Counted from the first letter of the stretch, positions 8,424 to 16,977 are shown. The stretch is 46,228 nt of DNA from Deltaproteobacteria bacterium (GCA_016937015.1 JAFGWT010000491.1:1-46228); one strand, 5' to 3'. Notes: a model not told the origin generated them from the letters alone. Translations and numbers: made by a program.

Positions 8424-9238
8424 TCAGAAAAACAGAAACCGAAAAGACATCAGTGCAATGGAGGCCATCAGGCCCAGTCGAATGGCCTTATCGCCTTTCT
8501 TCATGGTCCATTTCACGGTAATCCACGACCCGACTGCGTTTCCTGTGCACAGGGCCAGCGCGTACAGCCAGTTGATTTTGCCACTCCAAATAAACACCGC
8601 CATGCTGGGCACAATGAATATCAGCACAATGAACACCCGGTGCATATTGACTTTCATCAGCGGCATGTTTCCCAAATGTCTCAGAGCGGCATAAATTAAA
8701 ATACCCACGCCCACCTGCACGGCGCCTCCGTAAAAGCCAACCAGCAGCATGGCCGGATACATCCACCTGCCTTGCGCAGGCGCATTTTGTTTGTCTTCGC
8801 TGCGCTTGGGAAAAAAATACTGACCACAATGAGTATCATCACAGCCGCAAGTATTTTTTCATAGATTTCCGCATCAATCGATACCGAAAAGAACGCTCCA
8901 CCAATCGCCCCGGGAATCGACCAGATGCCGAGTTTCAAACTTTCCTTTAAGTCGGTGTACTTCTCGCTTTTAAACGCCGCAGCGCCAGTGGCTGTGCTGA
9001 TGAGCACACCAACCCGGTTGGTGGCGTTGGCAACCACCGGGTCCACCCCCAGTAGCATCATGTAGCTCAGCACAATCATGGAGCCGCCACCACTGAGCAT
9101 ATTAATAAAGCTGGCCAGCGCACCGCTTAAAAACAAGCCGGTCATGAACATCAGGTCCAGTGCCGTGTCCGGCAGCAGATGCCACAGCGCTGCCACAACG
9201 GTTTCCACTATCTGCATTATCAAAAAAAACGTCTGCAT
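8424..9238 (-). pseudogene. TauE/SafE-family permease interrupted by a frameshift in a T7 run
   Basis: Two ORFs together make one TauE/SafE protein. The first (from 9238) has the N-terminal repeat (LSGALASFINMLSGGGSMIVLS, ATNRVGVLISTATGAAAF). The second supplies the C-terminal repeat (MLLVGFYGGAVQVGVGILIYAAL) and continues to 8424. Frame is lost at the T7 run (A7 at 8811-8817 on plus). With one more T, or a -1 slip there, translation reads ...VSIFFPKRSEDKQNAP... into the second half without a stop. The ATG at 9238 is chosen because GGGAGG precedes it; TTG/ATG at 9274/9271 are alternatives. Possible causes are mutation, phase variation, recoding or sequencing error. A MarR operator lies upstream. 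Confidence 0.75.
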
Positions 9239-9317
9239 ATTGGCCTCCCAGTCCGGCAATTGCAATCCCATCAAGGGATTGTCCTGCTTTTTTACTGTAA
9301 CCGTTTAACTTCTATAC

Positions 9318-9332
9318 GTATAGATACTATAC
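9318..9332. promoter_or_regulatory. Predicted MarR operator upstream of the broken TauE/SafE gene
   Basis: The sequence GTATAGATACTATAC is an inverted repeat with the form GTATA-N5-TATAC. It lies about 80-95 bp upstream of the chosen permease start and just after the marR stop. It matches the site at 9816-9830 in 13 of 15 positions when that site is read on the minus strand. It also overlaps a perfect 14-bp palindrome, TCTATACGTATAGA, at 9311-9324. Confidence 0.6.
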
Positions 9333-9350
9333 GCTTTGTCTAAAAATTTT

Positions 9351-9806
9351 TTAGCTATTCCGATTGTCCAGAAAAAATTCGTATCGATTTAAAAAGTCCC
9401 GAATCACCAGCACTTCATTTCCTTCAAGCCCGTCCAGGTATTCACTAAACCCCCCATCCACCTTGCGGTGCCATTTCTGATGAGCCTTCAGCACCCGTTT
9501 GCCGTCAGCGCTCAAATAGAGCAAAGTTCTCGATGCATTTGCCGGATCCGCATATTTCTGCACAAGTCCTTTCGCCTCAAGCTTCTTCAGCGTTTGCGAC
9601 ACCGCACCTTTGGTGATCTGCATGATCGCCGCAATCCGGGTTACACTCAATCCCTCATTCTGTCCCAGCACTTCCACCATGTACATCTCAGCATGCTGCA
9701 TCAGAATACCGGTGCCATATTCGTGGGGCTCTTTTTCGAGTTCGCTCTTTTTTCGTGCGATTCGTCTAAGCTGTTCAATGATTTGGGGACTTGTATCCTT
9801 GCTCAT
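9351..9806 (-). CDS. MarR-family transcriptional regulator
   Basis: This is a winged-helix protein of about 151 residues. The helix-turn-helix is VTRIAAIMQITKGAVSQTLKKLEAKGLVQKY and the wing is DPANASRTLLYLSADGKRVL, both typical of MarR. Flanking helices would form the dimer interface. The track start at 9824 lies inside a predicted operator, so the internal ATG at 9806 (MSKDTSPQII) is preferred. The downstream TauE/SafE gene is on the same strand with another copy of the operator in between. This suggests autoregulation plus control of the permease in response to a small ligand. Ligand unknown. Confidence 0.85.
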   Translation of the reverse strand: MSKDTSPQIIEQLRRIARKKSELEKEPHEYGTGILMQHAEMYMVEVLGQNEGLSVTRIAAIMQITKGAVSQTLKKLEAKGLVQKYADPANASRTLLYLSADGKRVLKAHQKWHRKVDGGFSEYLDGLEGNEVLVIRDFLNRYEFFLDNRNS

Positions 9807-9815
9807 GGCTAAACC

Positions 9816-9830
9816 GTATATCATCTATAC
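9816..9830. promoter_or_regulatory. Predicted MarR autoregulatory operator
   Basis: GTATATCATCTATAC on plus is GTATA-N5-TATAC, the same architecture as 9318-9332. On the minus strand it reads GTATAGATGATATAC. It sits 10 bp upstream of the preferred marR start and overlaps the upstream alternative start. Binding here would block transcription of marR. Confidence 0.6.
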
Positions 9831-10164
9831 ACTCAAGTCAAGCATCGTGGCGTCTTTTTTATTTTTCCACGCAGGGCGTCACATTCAGAATCCGTTTTAT
9901 GCAACAAGCGCCGCCCTTTCATCATCACGCCGACCAAATACTTTAAACCAACCACACGGCGCGTCGCCTCCCCTGAAGGCCTGTTTTAAATCGGCTTCAC
10001 TGTTTGCACGTGCACCCTGTGGACACGACATTGCGTCAGCCAAAGATCAAGTAACAGAATTGTTCGCATCGATTCCTGTTCCACGGCTTTTAGTCTGAAC
10101 AACCGGATTTGATGCATGAAGATCCAGTTCGCGGTTTGAAGAATCCGGAGATGGGACGCGAAGA
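9831..10164. other. Intergenic region, possible decayed sequence
   Basis: There is no supported gene in this 334-bp stretch. The ORFs that cross it in the track have unlikely composition. It leads into a transposase remnant, so it may be decayed insertion sequence or lost-gene DNA, but no terminal inverted repeat could be identified. Confidence 0.4.
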
Positions 10165-10389
10165 ATGATGAAATCCGATCAGGTATTCCTCTCGATGGTC
10201 GTGAATCAGCTGAACGGATACAGCTATGAGACGCTGTGGCTCCATCTGCAAGACTCAAAGTCATATTCGCCATTTGCCGAGCACAACGGCTTGTTGCAGC
10301 CGTTGGCGCATCGCCATGGCTTCGGCCTCATCGGATACCCGCCGTGTAGCGATTGGTTGCATACTTTTGTGATGACCATCGAACAATAG
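10165..10389 (+). pseudogene. Transposase remnant (DDE-type, N-terminal fragment)
   Basis: The start, FLSMVVNQLNGYSYETLWLHLQDSKSYSPF, resembles the N-terminal segment of several DDE transposases, where a phrase of the type 'L-x-G-x-S-Y-E-x-L-x-x-H-L-x-D-S-x-S-Y' precedes the catalytic core. Homology appears to end after about 40 residues. The rest (AEHNGLLQPLAHRHG...) does not look like the family, and no DDE residues follow. At 74 codons it is far too short to be active. No paired inverted repeats or target duplication were found. Confidence 0.5.
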
Positions 10390-10502
10390 GCCTGTCATAC
10401 CGTCGGCCAGCCCGTGACTACCGTCGGTAGGTGCGCTTCCGAGCCCGCTAATCAGTTCTTAAAAAATTTCTGCCAGTGATTTGTCGAGTCTTTTGAGTTC
10501 GG

Positions 10503-10554
10503 AGCGTTTCACATTAGCGTTTCACATTAGCGTTTCATATTAGCGTTTCACATC
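10503..10554. repeat. Four tandem copies of a 13-bp unit
   Basis: Unit AGCGTTTCACATT is present at 10503-10515 and 10516-10528. AGCGTTTCATATT follows at 10529-10541 and AGCGTTTCACATC at 10542-10554. It lies in non-coding DNA about 50 bp beyond the 3' end of the response-regulator gene. There are no spacers, so it is not a CRISPR. It could be a length-variable microsatellite-like tract. Confidence 0.9.
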
Positions 10555-10607
10555 AATGATAGAACAGGCGCGAGGATTGATGTCAGAAAATCATTAGCTA
10601 CGTTCTA

Positions 10608-11942
10608 TCAGGCGTACAGAGACGCTTCGATGAATTCGCTCAGGTCCGCCTGTGGCCAGGAACTGCTTAGATAATAATGAATTCCTGCCTTGTTTATGGC
10701 CACTTGAAGTTGCTCAGGGGAAGGCGACGGGTTGGCGTATATCCTTTTGGCTCTGGGATATTTGTCTCGCGCCCACCTAAGAAAGTCCAGCGTGGACAAA
10801 TCGTCGCCAGTATGCAGCAGAACGATCATTTTTGTTGGAATGTTCTCCAGCACATTTTTTGCGACTTCACGGGTTTCCGCCACTCGAACTTCCACATTGC
10901 CCGCCTCAAGGCTGGCGGTGATTTGCCCCTGTAACGCCGATTTTTCGCCCACAATCAACGCAATTGGTTGCCCGGACAGCTTCTTGTCCGCAATCACCCT
11001 GTTTCCGCCAAGCTCCACGGCTGCCGTGCAGCTGCGAAGGGCCTGTGTTATCATCTCGCTGGGAGACGCACGAACCCCAATGGGGCGCGTACTGACACCG
11101 ATACTTAAAGATACTGAAATCGGGTCATCAAGGCTTCCAAATTCGGTAGAACCAATAAGCCGGCGAAGTCGATCCCCAACCGCTTTGGCAGCATCAAGGG
11201 GCGTCTCAGGCAACACTATCGCGAATGAATGCTCAGAATAACGGCCCACGCAATCCCTTGAACGCAGCTCCCCTTCAATGATTTTGGCCGTATTTGCCAA
11301 TGTGCTTTCCATGGATTGTGTTCCGTGGCGTTCCTCAAGTACCTCGTAACGGTCAATGGACAGCATTAGGAGCGATATGGCATTCCGGTCTCTGTACGAT
11401 GCCACCGACTCGGCAGAAAAACGTCTGGACCAGTGCTTGCGGGAGGCAATGCGCGTTAGCAGATCTGTTCCGCCTTCGACCGCACGCCGTGTTGCGGTCA
11501 TCTCCAGCTCATTGCGTAGCTCAGTATCTTCCAGTATTGAGATAACCCGCTCAATGATCATGTCCATCGGCTCGCTTTTCGCCTGAAGGCCGGCAGCACC
11601 GGCTGTAACACAGCGGGACAGAAGCGGAGATGCATATTTTTCGGACACAATAAGCGTTGGAGGAGTGTTCTTCTCTCCCTTGTTTTCCTGAATTTTTTCA
11701 AAAAGACTGATCCCGTCAATCTGGGAGAGTTCATAATCGCAGATGATAACATCGAGCCGGTTGTCTTCCGCCAGTACCAACGCTTCGGTTGGATTACTGG
11801 TAACAATAGCCACAAACCCACTCTTGCCCAAATGGACGCGTATGCTGTTCAGGAATGATTTATCTTCGCTGATGCAAAGGGCAGTTGGCATTCCACGCGG
11901 CACATCTTCTTTTTTTTGAAAAGCGTTTTCTAAAAATCCCAT
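10608..11942 (-). CDS. Response regulator: receiver + degenerate GGDEF + C-terminal receiver-like domain
   Basis: Residues about 18-140 are a receiver with an acidic pair (SED), phospho-acceptor Asp in DVIICDYELSQIDG and a Lys in LQAKSEP. Residues about 155-320 form a GGDEF fold. The catalytic signature reads YSEHSF instead of YGGDEF, so cyclase activity is unlikely. RSRD sits exactly where the RxxD inhibitory site lies in active enzymes, so c-di-GMP binding might be retained. Residues about 325-444 look like a second receiver without a clear acceptor Asp (MIVLLHTGDDLSTLDFLRW). A signal-integrating c-di-GMP effector is possible. It lies downstream of the DsbD gene, 104 bp away, on the same strand. 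Confidence 0.82.
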   Translation of the reverse strand: MGFLENAFQKKEDVPRGMPTALCISEDKSFLNSIRVHLGKSGFVAIVTSNPTEALVLAEDNRLDVIICDYELSQIDGISLFEKIQENKGEKNTPPTLIVSEKYASPLLSRCVTAGAAGLQAKSEPMDMIIERVISILEDTELRNELEMTATRRAVEGGTDLLTRIASRKHWSRRFSAESVASYRDRNAISLLMLSIDRYEVLEERHGTQSMESTLANTAKIIEGELRSRDCVGRYSEHSFAIVLPETPLDAAKAVGDRLRRLIGSTEFGSLDDPISVSLSIGVSTRPIGVRASPSEMITQALRSCTAAVELGGNRVIADKKLSGQPIALIVGEKSALQGQITASLEAGNVEVRVAETREVAKNVLENIPTKMIVLLHTGDDLSTLDFLRWARDKYPRAKRIYANPSPSPEQLQVAINKAGIHYYLSSSWPQADLSEFIEASLYA

Positions 11943-12046
11943 GCCCTATATGTCGACAATTGCCGAAAAATATTTAGACCGAACCACCTTTGAGAAGACT
12001 CTAAACGGCAGGAACTGGAAAATAGCCAAATCGTTCAAGAAGCTAT

Positions 12047-14593
12047 TTAGTCTGATGTACGTCGTTCCATAGGCAATTGGGCGAACAGTTCCTTTAGCAT
12101 AGCTGCATCCGCTGCCCCTTTGTGACCCCACACTGCTTTGCCCTCAGTATTGAGCAGATAGCTCGCGGGCAATGTGTACAGCTGACGCATCCCGGGGGGG
12201 AGATGCTCTTGCGGCCAGTCTTCCTGCGCACTTAGATGGTTATGCTGGGACAGTCCGGTGCTTTGAATAAAGGTTCGTGCAGCGTCCAGGGTTTCATCCG
12301 ATTCCAACGCAATGGTAACCAGACGGATGTCAGGATATTGTGCCAGAGCTGCGGGGATATCGGACTTAAGCTCCTTTTTGCATGGGGCGCACCAGGATGC
12401 CCAGAAGTTTATCATCGTCCATTGGCCTCTGAGACTGTCTGAGCGCAGAGTGTCGCTGGAGAGCAACGATGGCAGCTCAAACTCAAATAATTCACCTTTG
12501 CCGTCGGAAAGGATGCCAGGGACAGTAACAGAGCCCTCAGTGTCTGAATTGTCATCTCTATCAGGAGTAAGCGCCTCTGCCCCTTCTAAAACCGTCGTTT
12601 GACGTTGTGATTGGCGCTCGCTGTACTGTTGAAGTCCGTTCTCAAGGAACTCCGCAAATTGAGAGGTAGTTTGCGCCAGACTTGAGAATGTTGACAAAAC
12701 CTGGTCAGATTTGGGGTCCAAAATCACGTAAAATGGCAATACCGCCGTTTGAAATCGCTTAAACTGGTACTCCCGCTGCTGTCGGTGTATCGGTCGTGGA
12801 CCATCGGTATGCAGTTTTACGCGTACCATTTTTTCAAGGTGTTCACGAACCTGCGGCGCGGGAAAAATATTGGATTCCATTTGTCTGCAGTTGGCACACT
12901 GATAGCCAGTAAAATCGACAAACAATGCCTTCCCTTCGGATGCCGCCAGACGCCTCGCACCAACGAGATCATCTTCAATAAAAGGCAGATGTCCAGATGT
13001 CGCGGTTTCGTCATTTGCTTTTGATGGATATGGCACGGGGGGAAGCCACCCGTCCACCCATCCCCCCATGGGTTGACTGTTTCCCGTTCCACTGTAGCTT
13101 TTGGCTGCAAAACCAATCAATAAAATTGCCAGTATGATTCGAACCACACCAGGTTTCGTGCGGCCCGGTGATGATCTTTCCAAAATTTTAAGCACAATCA
13201 GCGCACCCGTAAGAAATGCCACCACCCATACCGACAGAACAACGGTTCGGGTAATGACTCCCCACTGAAAATACAAATCAAGGTTGGAGACAAATTTCAT
13301 TGCGGCTGCAAGTTCCACTACACCGAACAACACTTTTACCGCCACCATCCAGTCACCGCTTTTGCCCTGCAGCCGCGTCGCCAGAGACGGAAAGACCGCA
13401 AGAAAAAAGAAGGGCAACGCAAACGCGGATGAAAATGCCATCATACCGATAAGGGGGTAAAACGCATCCCCTCTGGCTGCCAACGGCAGCACCCAGCCTC
13501 CCACAAAGCCCACGGTACACGAGAAGGAGACCAGCGTGAAAGTCACCGCCATAAAGAACACGCCAGCCATCTTTTTCCTCATCCCGGATGAATCCCCCTG
13601 AAGCGCCTGCTCCCTGGCTGCTGATTTATTGATAAGCCATCCAGGTAACCTCAGTTCAAACACGCCAATCAGATTCAGACCAAAAAAGATTAGCAACAGC
13701 GCAATAAATACATTGAAAACCGGATGAGTCGATATTTGCTGCATACTGCTCGCGCCAAAAATCATGGAAAGCAGCACCCCCGGAATGGTGTATACCACGA
13801 TGATTGAAACGGCATACACGGCCGCCAGTATCAGATTGTCGCGTCGCTGCATTCCCTCATTTTTTGAAAAAAAGCTAATCGTTATCGGTATCATTGGGAA
13901 GACGCAAGGGGTCAGCAGCGCGCCAAATCCGGCCAAAATTGCCATCAGCAAAAAGGCACCCAGTCCCAGTCGATTGGGATCGCCCAATTGAGAATCTGCG
14001 GCTGTGGTATCGTTATCCGAGGCCATGGTCACTGAGCCCACTTCATGATTCGCGTCAAAGGCAATCAACGCAGAAATTTTTGGCACACGGGTAGGCTTTG
14101 CTTCGCCACTAACCCTTAGATTCGCCGATACCGTCAATGATTGATTATAGCAACTTTTATGGTCGCAGATTTGTCCTGTCACCAGTATGGAAACTGGACC
14201 AGACGAAGGTGCCCGCGCAGAAAAAAAGCGCTGAAAGGAAGCGCTCTTTTGATAGTATTCCACCTTTAATTCGAACGCGTCGTCCCATTTTACTTCCGGC
14301 GAGGCTCCATACCACGGACCATCGGGCATGAGTTCTGCAGATTTGGCAACAATTCGCAACGGCAAAGGGCCGTTGGGAATCTCTGTTGGACTGTATAGAA
14401 TAAACCCATCCGGGATAGAAATATCCATGGTTAAAACCGCTTTTCCATCGGGATGAATATGATCAGGTTGAAACAAAGCGGCAGCCCTGATTTGAGGATC
14501 CGCCGCCATTGCAGACGGTCCTGCAGACAGAAACGAAATGACAAAGGCAATAGAGCTGAAAAACGATTTTAAGTTAGTGGACAACGGTTTCAT
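12047..14593 (-). CDS. DsbD-type thiol:disulfide reductase fused to a TlpA-like thioredoxin domain
   Basis: The preferred start (ATG, 14593) gives signal peptide MKPLSTNLKSFFSSIAFVISFLSAGPSAMA. The track start at 14698 would run into the upstream gene. Order of parts: a DsbD-alpha-like periplasmic domain with Cys pair ICDHKSCY; an eight-TM DsbD core with TPCVFPMIPI and SFSCTVGFVGG; a thioredoxin-like domain with CANC; and a second thioredoxin-like domain of TlpA/ResA type with FWASWCAPCKKEL. DsbD moves reducing power from cytoplasmic thioredoxin to the periplasm. The extra TlpA domain would be a built-in acceptor. At about 848 residues it is longer than ordinary DsbD (about 565). Cargo, such as cytochrome c or other thiol proteins, is not indicated. 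Confidence 0.88.
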   Translation of the reverse strand: MKPLSTNLKSFFSSIAFVISFLSAGPSAMAADPQIRAAALFQPDHIHPDGKAVLTMDISIPDGFILYSPTEIPNGPLPLRIVAKSAELMPDGPWYGASPEVKWDDAFELKVEYYQKSASFQRFFSARAPSSGPVSILVTGQICDHKSCYNQSLTVSANLRVSGEAKPTRVPKISALIAFDANHEVGSVTMASDNDTTAADSQLGDPNRLGLGAFLLMAILAGFGALLTPCVFPMIPITISFFSKNEGMQRRDNLILAAVYAVSIIVVYTIPGVLLSMIFGASSMQQISTHPVFNVFIALLLIFFGLNLIGVFELRLPGWLINKSAAREQALQGDSSGMRKKMAGVFFMAVTFTLVSFSCTVGFVGGWVLPLAARGDAFYPLIGMMAFSSAFALPFFFLAVFPSLATRLQGKSGDWMVAVKVLFGVVELAAAMKFVSNLDLYFQWGVITRTVVLSVWVVAFLTGALIVLKILERSSPGRTKPGVVRIILAILLIGFAAKSYSGTGNSQPMGGWVDGWLPPVPYPSKANDETATSGHLPFIEDDLVGARRLAASEGKALFVDFTGYQCANCRQMESNIFPAPQVREHLEKMVRVKLHTDGPRPIHRQQREYQFKRFQTAVLPFYVILDPKSDQVLSTFSSLAQTTSQFAEFLENGLQQYSERQSQRQTTVLEGAEALTPDRDDNSDTEGSVTVPGILSDGKGELFEFELPSLLSSDTLRSDSLRGQWTMINFWASWCAPCKKELKSDIPAALAQYPDIRLVTIALESDETLDAARTFIQSTGLSQHNHLSAQEDWPQEHLPPGMRQLYTLPASYLLNTEGKAVWGHKGAADAAMLKELFAQLPMERRTSD

Positions 14594-14624
14594 GCGTCCA
14601 CTAAAAGTTCTATAAGGGCGTTTG

Positions 14625-15815
14625 TCAAATATTAAAAGGATAGGTAAATGTGAACGTTGGTGCTTTGAAAGCTGGAAGCCTGGCTGTTTTTCGGGCAAAT
14701 GTCGCTACACATCGCCCCAGAGAATCAGCAGAATGCTCGCCAAGCGGAATGGCATCGCGAACCACGCCGTTACTCCCCACAATAATTCGAACACTGACTT
14801 TGCCTGTCCCGGAACCGCTACAGCTGTTTCTGGCTTTACGAACAACAGGCGCCATCGCACTTTGAACCTGCGCACGGGATGGTTGCTGAGGCAGGCCGCC
14901 GTCATCCTTAGCGCTCGAACCACCGCCGCTCGACAACAGGCTGTCCAGCGCGGAAGTCTTTGCCCCGGCCTTTGGTGCGGCTGTGGCCGGTTCGACCTTT
15001 GCCGTTGCCGGTTCTGTCTTTGCCACTGTTTTGGTGTCAATCGCTTTAGTTGCAACAGATGCGGATCGCTTCTTCAGCCTTCTGACTTTACGACGTTTCT
15101 TTCCGCCTTTGCCGTCATCCACCTCTTCCTCTGTGATTTCGTAGTCATCGTCATTCCCACCCTCCCCTTCGGCAACAGCGTCATCCTGCTGTTCGTCCAG
15201 GCTTGCTACCGTATCCGCTGCACTTTCTCCCGCAGTCGCATCTCCGGATGCCACAGCAGCAGACGACGCTGCACCGCCGCTTTTCTGCACACTGGCGAAC
15301 TCATTTTGAGGTTCAGACACAGTTGCGCTTCCATCACTGTTGCTGCCTCCCGAGAGCGCGACAAAAGCACCCACACCGCCCGCAATTATTGCGATGGCAA
15401 TAATAGCTATCAGCGCAACCGGTTTTTTCTTCGCTGGCATGCCCATATCTGCGTATGCACTCATGGTGGCGGGATCAATCGAGGAAAATCCCGCACCCGC
15501 AGTCGGTTGTTGATAGGGTTGCGCTGTCGGTGCGCTGCCCATCGGAGGAGCGCCAGCAGGATATCCACCGGTTTGCCCCATCTGATGGACCTGCCCTGTG
15601 GGATATGCCTGCTGTGGTGGTGCCTGGGGTTGCACCGGTGCTGACGGGACCATCATATTGGCCATCTGGGACAAATTAATCAGACCGGATTTGTCCTCTT
15701 CCGATTCGGCGTCATTGCCGGCAGAAGCGAGAGTGCTGGCGGCCTCGGAACTGCCAAGAAGCTCACTTAGCGACATTTCTTCTGCTTTTTTGGGGTCGTT
15801 ATCAGAACTGCTCAC
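14625..15815 (-). CDS. AgmX/PglI-type single-TM protein with TonB-like C-terminal domain
   Basis: The cytoplasmic part is Pro/Gln/Gly-rich (VQPQAPPQQAYPTGQVHQMG). One TM lies at about 130-155 (PVALIAIIAIAIIAGGVGAFVAL). An acidic then Lys/Arg-rich region and an Ala/Lys/Pro linker span the periplasm. The last 85 or so residues (SAMAPVVRKARNSCSGSGTGKVSVRIIVGSNGVV...) are the AgmX/PglI C-terminal domain, with two Cys that could pair. In Myxococcus, proteins with this domain (GltJ/AgmX) belong to the gliding machinery. Here it lies in the same neighbourhood as TolQR-type and FrzS/AglZ-type genes. It is 31 bp upstream of the dsbD-like gene, same strand. Confidence 0.8.
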   Translation of the reverse strand: MSSSDNDPKKAEEMSLSELLGSSEAASTLASAGNDAESEEDKSGLINLSQMANMMVPSAPVQPQAPPQQAYPTGQVHQMGQTGGYPAGAPPMGSAPTAQPYQQPTAGAGFSSIDPATMSAYADMGMPAKKKPVALIAIIAIAIIAGGVGAFVALSGGSNSDGSATVSEPQNEFASVQKSGGAASSAAVASGDATAGESAADTVASLDEQQDDAVAEGEGGNDDDYEITEEEVDDGKGGKKRRKVRRLKKRSASVATKAIDTKTVAKTEPATAKVEPATAAPKAGAKTSALDSLLSSGGGSSAKDDGGLPQQPSRAQVQSAMAPVVRKARNSCSGSGTGKVSVRIIVGSNGVVRDAIPLGEHSADSLGRCVATFARKTARLPAFKAPTFTFTYPFNI

Positions 15816-16187
15816 GAAACTATCCTCCTGAATATGGGGCGTTTCCCTGTTTGGGACACCTGATACTATGTACGTATCCGGTCAATCCCGGGATCTATAT
15901 CTTCTAAAACACGCTTGAAACCGACTGAAAAAATACTTGTATAACATACTGTATCAATGTTCAGCAGTTTTTAGTTGCATTGAATTTATCAATACATTGA
16001 AATCGCGGCATCGTATCAGGATTCGTTATGGATAATCAAGTCAAAAAGCTCTGATTTCGGTGGGTTTAAGGGGCTAAAGTCTGCACTGAACCCTTCGGAC
16101 TTTAGTGGATCCGGTAAGCAAGTCTTAGTCCTGCCGATCCCCTTGATGTTCTGCCTGTAAACACAATCAGGCACAATCCGAATCGGT
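15816..16187. other. Intergenic region with an inverted repeat
   Basis: This 372-bp stretch separates the AgmX-like and PEGA-protein genes, both on minus. No gene is supported. The part next to 15815 should hold the promoter of the AgmX-like gene. It contains the 32-bp hairpin listed at 16074-16105. Confidence 0.5.
16074..16105. repeat. Hairpin-forming inverted repeat
   Basis: CTAAAGTC and GACTTTAG form a perfect 8-bp stem around a 16-nt loop containing GAACCCTTCG. It looks like an intergenic REP-type hairpin or a transcription stop after the PEGA gene. No T-run follows on the minus strand, so a terminator call is weak. Only one copy was noticed in this window. Confidence 0.5.
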
Positions 16188-16871
16188 CTATTTCCATGGA
16201 TCCGTGTAATCGATGGTGCGCTTCTTCTGGATGACGATATCCAGCGAAAGGGTTTTACCTGAGCGCACAAAAATCGTTTTCTTATATACTATCTCCTGCT
16301 TTTCGTTAAACAGCTTCAATTCGTAAATACCAGGCCGAATATCAAACGCCACAGGGGTCGTTTTCGATATGCGATATCCATTAATTGATGCAGTGAGAGA
16401 CTGGGGTGTGGTGTCCAAAAACACAGTCCCTGGCTCCTTTTTGGTTTCAGCATTATGAATGCGTATTCCCTCTTTGAGCCTGATGCCATTCGTTTCTGTG
16501 CCATCTTCTGCCAGCACAGCCTGAGGCTGAGCTGGGGCATGTTGTTTTTTGGACACCGCTTTCGCTTTAGGCAATTTTTTCAGCTTGAAATTGGTTCGAA
16601 TAACTTTGTTCTTCTTCACCGTAATGTTTGCCGTGTGGGTTTGATAGCCTTTTTGCTGAATATGAATTGTGTGAGGAATTGCCTGTACTTCCAGCATGAT
16701 AGGCGTTGTGCCTCGAAGTCGTTCATCCACATATACTTCTGCACCGCTCGGGATGGAGTCAATATTAAGAATTCCGGTGTCAACCTGCTGTGGTGCAGCG
16801 GCAGATGCGATGGAAAACAATATCGCAATTGCCACAAGGCCGACATAAAACTGAAATCGCACGGGAATCAT
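16188..16871 (-). CDS. Secreted PEGA-domain protein
   Basis: The signal peptide is MIPVRFQFYVGLVAIAILFSIASAAA. A clear PEGA domain follows at about residues 33-95 (LNIDSIPSGAEVYVDERLRGTTPIMLEVQAIPHTIHIQQKGYQ). A Lys/Ala linker leads to a second, weaker PEGA-like unit (VFLDTTPQSLTASINGYRISKTTPVAFDIRPGIYELKLF). PEGA units are small beta modules often facing the cell envelope. No catalytic motif is seen. It is divergent from queD, and the two share a 106-bp promoter region. Confidence 0.82.
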   Translation of the reverse strand: MIPVRFQFYVGLVAIAILFSIASAAAPQQVDTGILNIDSIPSGAEVYVDERLRGTTPIMLEVQAIPHTIHIQQKGYQTHTANITVKKNKVIRTNFKLKKLPKAKAVSKKQHAPAQPQAVLAEDGTETNGIRLKEGIRIHNAETKKEPGTVFLDTTPQSLTASINGYRISKTTPVAFDIRPGIYELKLFNEKQEIVYKKTIFVRSGKTLSLDIVIQKKRTIDYTDPWK

Positions 16872-16977
16872 CGTGTGCCCCCAAAATAGATACTATTGAT
16901 TTCAAGACTACGAGTAATTATAACTACGTAGCACATATTACAATTATTATCATTTTTTAGGAGCAGTGGAAGCAAGA

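Noticed and set aside
10418-10430. CTACC-GTC-GGTAG hairpin in the gene-poor gap
   Set aside because: Short stem with no following T-run and no gene ending at it.
14622-15644. Plus-strand 340-aa Cys/Arg-rich ORF
   Set aside because: It lies fully antisense to the AgmX/PglI-like gene and has no start signal or sensible domain pattern.
16872-16977. Possible preQ1 riboswitch upstream of queD
   Set aside because: No conserved preQ1 aptamer sequence or stem could be traced in the short AT-rich gap.
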